5,533 nt of DNA from Paenarthrobacter nitroguajacolicus JCM 14115 (GTDB taxonomy: Bacteria > Actinomycetota > Actinomycetes > Actinomycetales > Micrococcaceae). The notes beneath the pieces were generated by a model, which was given only the letters and a program-made list of their open reading frames with translations, had not been told where the DNA came from and ran no database searches. Of the stretch, positions 1 through 5,533 are shown one piece after another. A program made the position numbers and the translations under genes. The stretch is from assembly GCA_001313365.1 (NCBI GenBank), contig BBFS01000164.1, positions 1 through 5,533 of the forward strand, given 5' to 3'. Every line of letters begins with the position of its first letter. The first letter of the stretch is position 1.

Positions 1-1
1 G

Positions 2-298
2 CACGGCGTCAAAGCGGAAGCCGGACTCGGCAAACACGGCGGTGGAGAGAACTGGTTCTACTACGTGCGGGAGCCCGGCGGAAACAGGATCGAACTCTAC
101 ACCGGAGGCTACCAGGTCCTCGACCTGGATCCAACGATCCCCCCCGACGTCACGGTATGGGACTTGGACCAGGCCGACGACGCACTCGTCTGGATCGGGC
201 AGCCGATGACACCGAACTTCCTCACGGACGGTACGCCTCACGTTGAGCATGCGTCCCAGGACGAGCCCGACGCGGAGCACCTGACTCGGATCATGTAG
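2..298 (+). CDS. Extradiol ring-cleavage dioxygenase, C-terminal part (catechol 2,3-dioxygenase / VOC superfamily)
   Basis: This is the 3' end of a gene that begins before the window; the frame is open from base 2 and stops with TAG at 296-298 (98 residues visible). It resembles class I extradiol dioxygenases, which use Fe(II) (or Mn(II)) and O2 to open a catecholic ring next to the hydroxyls. The fragment KHGGGENWFYYVREPGGNR followed by IELYTGGY aligns without gaps to the remembered active-site segment of homoprotocatechuate 2,3-dioxygenase. Visible His12 (35-37) matches the acid-base His248, Tyr21 (62-64) matches Tyr257, and Glu31 (92-94) matches the iron ligand Glu267. The tail (VWDL, then IGQPMTPNFL) also follows the HPCD-type C-terminus. 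The C7 run at 139-145 is in frame. The two His metal ligands lie upstream and cannot be checked. Family is confident; the exact substrate (catechol, homoprotocatechuate or another diol) is not determined. A hairpin follows, and the next gene is a hydrolase that would fit a meta-cleavage pathway. Confidence 0.88.
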   Translation, partial: HGVKAEAGLGKHGGGENWFYYVREPGGNRIELYTGGYQVLDLDPTIPPDVTVWDLDQADDALVWIGQPMTPNFLTDGTPHVEHASQDEPDAEHLTRIM

Positions 299-303
299 TC
301 AAT

Positions 304-336
304 CAGGGGGGCCGGCCCGATGGCCGGCCCCCCCTG
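304..336 (+). terminator. GC-rich hairpin after the dioxygenase, possible intrinsic terminator or attenuator
   Basis: The stem pairs GGGGGGCCGGCC (306-317) with GGCCGGCCCCCC (322-333) around the 4-base loop CGAT (318-321). One extra C (334) is left over, after which CA (304-305) can pair with TG (335-336). The stem is therefore at least 12 G-C pairs. It begins only a few bases after the dioxygenase stop and ends 29 bases before the next start. No T tract follows, so it is not a textbook Rho-independent terminator, although actinobacterial terminators often lack one. It could instead reduce expression of the downstream operon or stabilise the 3' end of the upstream message. The structure is directly visible; its function is inferred. 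Confidence 0.6.
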
Positions 337-365
337 CAGCTTGAGTCGACTTGAAAGAAGAATCG

Positions 366-1091
366 ATGACGACACCCAACCAGAGCCTCCCAAGGGGGTC
401 CAGACCTGTTTTTCTCCTTCACGGGTGGTCTGGGTCAGCCCGAACCACCTGGGCTCCGTTTCATTGGAACGAGGAGCTCCGGAACCGCGGCTTCAATCCC
501 CACGCGGTAGACCTGCTTGGGCACGGGAACGCAGCTGCGCCACACGATCCCACCGCTTACGCAGACATCGCGTCCCACACCGCAAGGGCCTTCGAGGGCC
601 ACGAACGTGTCGACGTCATCAGCTTCTCCATGGGAGCCAAGATCACCCTGGCACTGGCGGCCCGCATGCCGCATCGATTTCGAAGGATCGTACTGTCCGG
701 CGTTGGAGAGAACGTTTTCCGCCCCCGAACGGGTCGGAATGGTCGCCGACAGCATGGAACACGGCTCAGCGATGCCGTCCCGGCACGGGTCAGAGACCTC
801 GCCGCGATGGCATTCGCATCCGGAAATGACGTGCTGGCTCTCGCCGCATGCATGCGTCGGGAATCAACTCCCATCACCCGGGACGAGGTCGCCGCGATTG
901 AGATCCCGGTCCTTATCGCCGTGGGTGACCAAGACTCCATTGCAGGGGGGGACCCGTTGCCCTTGGCCGCCGCACTGCCGAACGCGACGGTGATCCGCCT
1001 TCCCGGGATCGATCACGTCGGCACACCCTATGCCCGCGATTTCCGCTCCGCGGCGATCGAATTCCTGGCCCAAGACGAGGAAGAAACATGA
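366..1091 (+). CDS. Alpha/beta hydrolase
   Basis: A 241-residue alpha/beta-hydrolase-fold enzyme, probably cytoplasmic (no signal peptide or membrane segment). The oxyanion/HG motif is LLHGW (His19-Gly20). The nucleophile elbow is SFSMG with Ser88 (627-629), the acid is probably Asp190 in VGDQD (933-935), and the catalytic His is His217 in GIDHVG (1014-1016). The ATG at 366 is chosen because GAAAGAAG (353-360) precedes it at a suitable distance; an in-frame TTG at 351 has no such site. Beside an extradiol dioxygenase it could be a C-C bond hydrolase acting on a meta-cleavage product, but an esterase or thioesterase role is equally open. The frame is open as written. However, residues about 120-136 read as an unlikely Arg-rich stretch, while the +1 frame there gives the family-like PERVGMVADSMEHG. 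An extra C in 722-726 and a missing base near 762-771 would explain this. The G7 run at 945-951 gives AGGDP, where AGDP is expected. The stop overlaps the next start as ATGA. Confidence 0.85.
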   Translation: MTTPNQSLPRGSRPVFLLHGWSGSARTTWAPFHWNEELRNRGFNPHAVDLLGHGNAAAPHDPTAYADIASHTARAFEGHERVDVISFSMGAKITLALAARMPHRFRRIVLSGVGENVFRPRTGRNGRRQHGTRLSDAVPARVRDLAAMAFASGNDVLALAACMRRESTPITRDEVAAIEIPVLIAVGDQDSIAGGDPLPLAAALPNATVIRLPGIDHVGTPYARDFRSAAIEFLAQDEEET

Positions 1092-2093
1092 CACGCGTGA
1101 TGATTGTCGACTACGCATGGCCCACTCTCGACATTGAGAAAAGTGTGCTGCAACAAGCCGGTGCGGAATTGGTCGTCTCCGAGACCGGCGCCGAAGAAGA
1201 ACTGCTTCAACTTGCCCCCCACCGTTGACGCCATCATGGTCTGCTGGAAGCCCTTGACCGGCGCGGTATTGAGGGCGGCGACTCAATGTTCCACCGTGGC
1301 CCGGTATGGAGTCGGAGTCGACAATATCGATGTTGCCACCGCTACAGACCTGGGAATTATCGTCAGCAACGTCCCTCACTTCTGTACGCCTGAGGTCGCC
1401 GACCACACCATGGCTCTGGTTCTCGCCCACGCCCGGCGCATCCCGGCACTTGCTTCCGCGGTCAACAGCGGTGGATGGGACAATACAGCAGCCGGACCCA
1501 TGCGACGCTTGATGGGAAAAACCTTCGGTCTGGTTGGATACGGGAGCATCGCGAAGGAAGTTGCTCTCCGCGCCGTTGCCTTTGGATACGAGGTCATCGC
1601 CTACTCGCCTTCACGCTCAGGGGCAGCCTCCGACGGCGTCGTCCGGTTCACTGCCTCGCTGAACGAGCTGCTGCGTTCAGCCGACGTTGTCTCTCTGCAT
1701 GCGCCTCTCTCGGCTCAGACCCGTTATTTGATCGGCGCGAAAGAAATCGCAATGATGAAAGACGATGCACTGCTGGTAAACACGTCCAGGGGGTGGACTT
1801 ATAGACCAGGCCGAGCTCGCAGCTGCCTTGATTCGGGGGGGCGTCTGGGAGGGGGGGCCGCCCTGGACGTACTCGAGACCGAGCCCCCCCGGCATCGCAC
1901 GACGCTATCTTTCAGTCACGGCGCGCCCTTATCACCCCCGCATGCGGCCTTCAACTCGGTCGAAGCGGTAGAAGATCTGCAAAGAACCGCTGCTGAGAAC
2001 GTCGCAGCAGTTCTCCAAGGTCGGATTCCGTCCTCCGTGGTCAACGACGCCGTGCTTACGAACAGCCGGCTGCGGCGACAGGCAAGGAGCTGA
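1088..2093 (+). CDS. D-isomer-specific 2-hydroxyacid dehydrogenase (phosphoglycerate dehydrogenase/CtBP-like), frameshifted as written
   Basis: An NAD(P)-dependent dehydrogenase that would interconvert a 2-keto acid and a D-2-hydroxy acid. It starts at the ATG overlapping the hydrolase stop, preceded by GAGGAAG (1077-1083). Corrected length is about 331 residues, normal for the family. It shows the family signature RYGVGVDN (about residue 72), a Rossmann motif GYGSIA (about 150-155), catalytic Arg in NTSRG (about 234), Glu in DVLETEPP (about 262) and His in ITPHAAF (about 283). As written, the frame from ATG ends after 46 codons at TGA 1226-1228. Continuity needs one C fewer in 1215-1220, one G fewer in 1789-1793, two G fewer in 1851-1857, two C fewer in 1884-1890 and one C fewer in 1935-1939. 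These restore SRGGLIDQAELAAAL and EPPASHDAIFQSRRALITPH, both typical of the family. Candidate roles include hydroxypyruvate reductase or an aromatic/aliphatic 2-keto acid reductase; the sequence does not decide. Confidence 0.85.
2084..2089 (+). promoter_or_regulatory. Ribosome binding site of the kinase gene
   Basis: AAGGAG lies inside the last codons of the dehydrogenase gene. It is 6 bases before ATG 2096 but only 3 before ATG 2093. This spacing favours 2096 as the real start of the kinase, with the TGATGATG junction allowing termination-coupled reinitiation. Confidence 0.6.
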
Positions 2094-2095
2094 TG

Positions 2096-3117
2096 ATGAA
2101 CGACGCCGCTATCGAGCCCTTCGCAGAGGCAGACGGATTCCGCTCGGTCATTACCCACCTGATCCGCAGAGGGGGGGTATTGACCGATCCGAAGGCCACC
2201 GTGATCAGGCTCTCCGGCGGAGTATCCAACGACGTCCTGGCGGTTTCGGGTAAGGATGTGCACTTCGTGGTCAAGCGTGCACTCTCCCGTCTTCGGTCGA
2301 AGAAGAATGGTACGCGGACCCCGACAGGTTGCTGGCAGAAGCGGCAGCGTTGGAGATCGCCGCCGCGCTGCAGCCCGCCCGTGTACCCCCCCCGGTCCTG
2401 GATATCGACGCCGAGTCCCGGATCGTGGTTATCGGGTTCGCGGAAGATGGAGCCCATGAGTGGAAGAGCGAGCTGCTCGAGGGAGTTCTTGACCTCGATA
2501 CCGCAGCACTCTTGGGACGGGTACTGGCCAGGTGGCACGCCGACACCCGCCACAGCCCGGATATTCGATCGCAATTCGGGTCGCTGGAGGCGTTCGATCA
2601 ACTGCGGATCGACCCCTTCTACCGGTGGACAGCTCAACGGCATCCGAACGCAGCCGATGTAATACTCTCCACGGCTGAACGGATGCTCGCCTCCCGAACC
2701 TGCCTGGTGCACGGTGATTTCTCACCCAAAAATATTCTCGTGGGGGGGCCCACTTCAACCTGGGTGATCGACTGGGAAGTCGCCCACTACGGCGATCCTG
2801 TATTCGATCTGGCCTTCCTTGTCAGCCATCTGGCCTGCAAAGCGCTGCACCGTCCAGAGCATAGCGATGGCTTCCGACAGCTGACCGAGACCTACCTGGC
2901 CAATTACCGGTCTGTTGAATTGCAGTCCAACAGTGACTGGGACGAAAATTACCTCGCCCAGCACATTGCCTGCCTGATGCTCGCCCGGATCGACGGCAAG
3001 TCACCCGTCCCCCCCTATCTGAATGACGACGCACGCGACCGTGGGCGATCGACCGCACTCAAGCTTCTCTCGACACCCGAGTTGTCCCTGTTCCACATCT
3101 GGAAGGCCCTGTCATGA
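2096..3117 (+). CDS. Phosphotransferase of the aminoglycoside/choline kinase (APH) fold, one frameshift as written
   Basis: A small-molecule kinase that transfers the gamma-phosphate of ATP to a hydroxyl. The N-lobe has a G-rich turn LSGGVSNDV and the ATP-anchoring Lys60 in HFVVKRAL (2273-2275). The C-lobe has the Brenner motif HGDFSPKN (His206, catalytic Asp208, Asn213) and the Mg-binding Asp226 in IDWEVAHYGDP. Corrected length is about 340 residues, usual for APH-domain proteins. As written the frame breaks near 2294-2297: one base is missing (CGGTCGAAG should read CGGGTCGAAG), which restores LSRLRVEEEWYADPDRLL, a typical family stretch. The runs at 2386-2393 (C8), 2742-2748 (G7) and 3009-3015 (C7) each appear to add one residue in frame; KSPVPPYL, for example, would be KSPVPYL. 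It overlaps the enolase by ATGA (3114-3117). The immediate enolase neighbour suggests a hydroxy acid such as a glycerate-like compound as substrate, rather than an antibiotic. That is inference; the fold does not reveal the substrate. Confidence 0.82.
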
Positions 3118-4436
3118 CCTCAGAAAGAGCAATAACCGACGTATTTGCGTGGCAAGCACTCGATTCCCGCGGCACTCCGACGGTCGCCGCTGAAATCACT
3201 CTCGCGGGCGGTGCACGGGGGGGATCGGCCATTGTGCCGTCCGGTGCGTCAACAGGAACCCACGAGGCCCGCGAGTTGCGCGACGGGGGAACCCGGTACG
3301 GTGGCCGTGGCGTCGCCAATGCGGTTGCGAACGCCAACGAGGACCTTGCCAGCGCAATCTTGGGCCTGGACGCCAGTGAGCAGTCACGCGTCGACGAATC
3401 ACTCCGACAGGCGTCCGGGGACGACTCTTTGGCCCTTCTCGGGGCGAACGCGGTTCTGGCGTTGTCCATCGCGGCGGCTCAGGCCGCTGCTGCCGCCGGA
3501 GGACAGCCGCTGTACGCCGCAGTGGCCCGCCCAGGGACGCGACCCTTGTTGCCGCTTCCGATGGTGAACATCATCTCGGGGGGGCGCCCACGCTGGCCGC
3601 TCAATCGATGTTCAGGACTTCCTGGTGGTTCCCCTCAGCGCGTCCAGTTTCTCCGAAGCAATTGAGGTGGCCTGGAACGTGCGGGCCGCGACTGCCCGGG
3701 TGCTTGAGGACGGCGGTCACTCGGTCGCGCTCATCGCCGACGAGGGTGGACTTGGACCTGTCATGCCCACTAACCGTGCGGCCCTGGAGGCAGTTTCCAG
3801 AGGGATTGAACGGGCAGGCTATGCACTCGGCGAAGACGTCGGAATAGCCATAGACATAGCCGCTACACAGTTTTACAGCCCCCCCGAACGGGGCGATTAC
3901 CGGCTGGCTGCAGAGGATAGGGATATTTCAGCCGCTGGGCTCATTAGCGAATTGCAGGAATGGGCTGGCAGTTTCCCGATCGTCTCCATGGAGGACGTTC
4001 TCGCCGAAGACGACTGGGAGGCTGGGTGCTCGCTACCGAAGCCCTCTCGGGAATCCAGTTGCTCGGCGACGACCTTTTCTGCACCAACAAGCAGCGCGTT
4101 GCTAAGGGAATTCAGCTGGGTGCCGCGAATGCTGTCTTGGTTAAGCCGAATCAGATCGGCACCCTCACGGATGCGCGCGAGGTGGTTGATTTCGCTCATT
4201 CCGCCGGCATGGCTACGATTCTCTCGGCGCGTTCCGGAGAGACGGAGGACAGTTGGCTCTCGGACCTGGCGGTGGGGGTGGGGGACTGGCCAAATCAAGG
4301 TCGGCTCGACCATGAGTCCGAGCGGACGAGCAAGTGGAACCGTCTTCTGGCGATCGAGGCGAGGCTTCGTGATGGTGCGGATTACGCCGGTCGCGATGCT
4401 CTTGCGGCCAACTCCGACGCGCCTGCACGTCCTTGA
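3114..4436 (+). CDS. Enolase (phosphopyruvate hydratase) paralogue with altered active site, frameshifted as written
   Basis: An enolase-family protein of about 440 residues; canonical enolase dehydrates 2-phosphoglycerate to PEP. It starts at an ATG overlapping the kinase stop, with GGAAGG at 3101-3106. In order it shows the flexible loop VPSGASTG, LRDGGTRYGG, SGGAHAG (His159), IDVQDFLVVP, DEGG (Glu210), AIDIAATQFY (Asp247), SMEDVLAEDDW (Glu293), LGDDLFCTN (Asp319), LVKPNQIGTLT (Lys344), SARSGETED and GQIKVGS (about Lys395). Numbering matches yeast enolase within about two residues. Two usual catalytic positions differ: Glu168 is Asp (3616-3618) and His373 is Ala (4227-4229). Continuity needs one G fewer in 3578-3584, one base more near 4023, one G fewer in 4274-4278 and one base more near 4313; these cancel overall. 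Its place beside a kinase and a dehydrogenase suggests a dedicated pathway enzyme rather than the housekeeping eno. Family is confident; exact reaction is uncertain. Confidence 0.88.
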
Positions 4437-4498
4437 CGGCAGCACTCTGCAGACCTTTTGTGAGGCAATGGGGGAGACGTTTCAATCTCACGACAATT

Positions 4499-4506
4499 GA
4501 GGTGAT
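4499..4506 (+). promoter_or_regulatory. Ribosome binding site of the LAL regulator
   Basis: GAGGTGAT has its GAGG core (4499-4502) six bases before GTG 4509. It is the strongest Shine-Dalgarno-like sequence in the window and supports that start. A weaker AGGA (4540-4543) precedes an alternative GTG at 4551. Confidence 0.55.
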
Positions 4507-4508
4507 CA

Positions 4509-5533
4509 GTGTTACGATCAGCCAAATGGAGCACGGCGACAGGACCGATAGTGCCTAGTTTCGCGGCAGCGAGCAGTGCTGCACCGCTTTTCGAGCGTGA
4601 CGCCGAAATACAGAGACTCGGACAGGTGCTCGAATCGAGCGCCAACGGTTCCGGTCACACTGTGGTCATTGAAGGACCGAGCGGGATCGGAAAGTCCAGA
4701 CTGCTCGCCGCTGTCAAGGAACTTGCCAAAGCATCCGGCGCGGATGTGCTCACTACGACCGGTGGTGAGCTGGAACGTGACTATCCCTTCGGTCTGGTTC
4801 GGCGGCTGCTGAGCAAACGAGTAGCCAAGCTTAGTGAGGACGAGTCCTCAGCTTTGTTCAGCGGGCACGCAGAGGGTGGAATCGCTGTTCCGGCCCGCAG
4901 GCGGCGATGACGCCCTGTCTCCGGCCGACGAATCGCAGATCGTTCAAGGGCTCTACGGCTGGTTTTCAATCTCGCGCAGCTTCATCCGGTCGTCCTTGTC
5001 GCTGATGACCTGCAGTGGGGGGGAGACGAACTCTCACTCCGTTTCCTTCTTTATCTCGTGCAGCGACTCGACGATTTGCCCGTAGCACTGGTCTGCGCTT
5101 TGCGGACAGGGGGGGACCCAGCCAGTGAGAGCGAACTGGTGACGCGTCTTTCGCTACAGGCCGACACAGTGTTGCGTCCCAACGAACTCAGCCGCCAAGC
5201 GGTGGCCAAGCTGCTCGAAACACTCATACCAGAGCACGAGCATCCGGCCGCGGAGATCGAGCGCTATTGGAGTGCCACCAGGGGGGGCAATCCCTTCCTC
5301 TTGGGCGAACTAGCGAAATCAGTGACTTCCGCGGCAGACCTGGAGCTCAATCCCGCACCGGAGTCGATCGCCAAGACAGTGATGCTTCGTCTCATGGCCA
5401 TGGGAAAAGACGCTGTCGCGCTTGCCCATGCGGTAGCCCTCCTCGGACGCTCAACGACGCTGACCCTGGCGACCGCACTGAGCGGCTGGATTACGTGGAT
5501 GCGTTGGCCGCGGCGTCGCGGCTTGTGGCCGAG
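4509..5533 (+). CDS. LuxR-family (LAL-type) transcriptional regulator, N-terminal ATPase part, frameshifted as written
   Basis: The beginning of a large regulator that runs off the window. After a 27-residue leader, LFERDAEIQRL opens an AAA-type ATPase domain with Walker A GPSGIGKS (residues 56-63, Lys at 4692-4694). Walker B LVADDLQWGDELSLRFL follows around 4998-5050, then the NPFLLGEL motif typical of LAL regulators near 5288-5311. The DNA-binding LuxR helix-turn-helix expected at the C-terminus is outside the window, so assignment to LAL rather than another AAA_16 protein is inferred. Continuity needs one G fewer in 4874-4876, one T more in 4963-4966 and one base more near 5484-5488. G7 runs at 5017-5023, 5109-5115 and 5281-5287 each seem to add one Gly in frame. 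GTG 4509 is preferred for its ribosome site, but GTG 4551 is possible and would remove the unusual TTA second codon. It lies 72 bases after the enolase stop and is the obvious candidate regulator of the upstream catabolic genes. Confidence 0.82.

Noticed and set aside
394..398. G5 run near the hydrolase start as a phase-variable contingency tract
   Set aside because: The frame from the best start (ATG 366) is continuous through it, five G is too short to be convincing, and similar tracts in the window look like sequence-length errors.
320..829. Alternative + strand frame of 169 codons starting inside the hairpin
   Set aside because: Its start lies within the hairpin loop and stem, it has no ribosome site, and it is an Arg/Pro-rich out-of-frame reading of the hydrolase gene.
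1215..1220. Programmed ribosomal frameshifting at the C6 run in the dehydrogenase
   Set aside because: The same kind of shift recurs at many unrelated G/C runs in five different genes, with both + and - corrections, and no stimulatory structure is evident. A common homopolymer error explains all of them more simply.
864..1430. Long open frame on the minus strand (188 codons) opposite the hydrolase and dehydrogenase
   Set aside because: It spans the overlap of two well-recognised + strand genes, shows no family motif, and is the expected shadow of GC-rich coding sequence. The same applies to the minus-strand frames at 2056-2712, 3059-3469 and 3897-4445.
4433..4461. Possible promoter before the regulator (TTGACG at 4433-4438, TTTTGT at 4456-4461, 17-base spacer)
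   Set aside because: The -35-like element is good, but the -10 match is very poor and it overlaps the enolase stop. A match of this quality is expected by chance.
4482..4500. Short inverted repeat TCAAT/ATTGA upstream of the regulator start
   Set aside because: Only five pairs with a nine-base loop, mostly A-T; too weak to claim as an operator or RNA structure.
1..5533. CRISPR arrays, tRNA or rRNA genes, insertion sequences or attachment sites
   Set aside because: No spaced direct repeats, cloverleaf-like sequences, transposase motifs or terminal inverted repeats were seen; nearly all of the window is coding.

Overview
The window looks like a GC-rich actinobacterial chromosome or plasmid (roughly 60-odd % G+C by eye). 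Signs of this are GTG/ATG starts with GAGG-type ribosome binding sites, mostly G/C third positions, tightly packed genes with ATGA overlaps, and a large ATP-binding LuxR-family (LAL-type) regulator. The genus cannot be named from the sequence alone. All genes are on the + strand.

Layout: (1) 2-298, the C-terminal end of an extradiol (catechol 2,3-dioxygenase / homoprotocatechuate 2,3-dioxygenase-like) enzyme, with its catalytic His, Tyr and Fe-binding Glu visible. (2) 304-336, a very GC-rich hairpin. (3) 366-4436, four genes joined by start/stop overlaps: an alpha/beta hydrolase (366-1091), a D-isomer-specific 2-hydroxyacid dehydrogenase (1088-2093), an aminoglycoside-phosphotransferase-fold kinase (2096-3117) and an enolase paralogue (3114-4436). 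(4) From 4509 to the window edge, the N-terminal ATPase part of a LAL regulator, probably the local controller.

Working together (inference): the dioxygenase and hydrolase resemble a meta-cleavage pair from aromatic catabolism. The dehydrogenase, small-molecule kinase and enolase homologue suggest a linear series: 2-keto acid to 2-hydroxy acid to 2-phospho-hydroxy acid to enol phosphate. This parallels hydroxypyruvate to glycerate to 2-phosphoglycerate to PEP. The enolase keeps its metal ligands and catalytic Lys but has Asp where Glu168 is expected and Ala where His373 is expected (yeast numbering). Its substrate or chemistry may therefore not be the glycolytic one.

A major caveat is reading-frame quality. 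The window holds an extraordinary number of G or C runs of exactly seven bases. Five of the six genes (all but the partial dioxygenase) need one or more single- or double-base corrections to give continuous family-like proteins. Excess bases fall mostly in G/C runs, and missing bases fall mostly in short runs of two to four. Because the protein stays well conserved on both sides of each shift, I read these mainly as homopolymer-length errors in the sequence rather than gene decay. I therefore annotate the genes as full coding regions and give the corrected reading.
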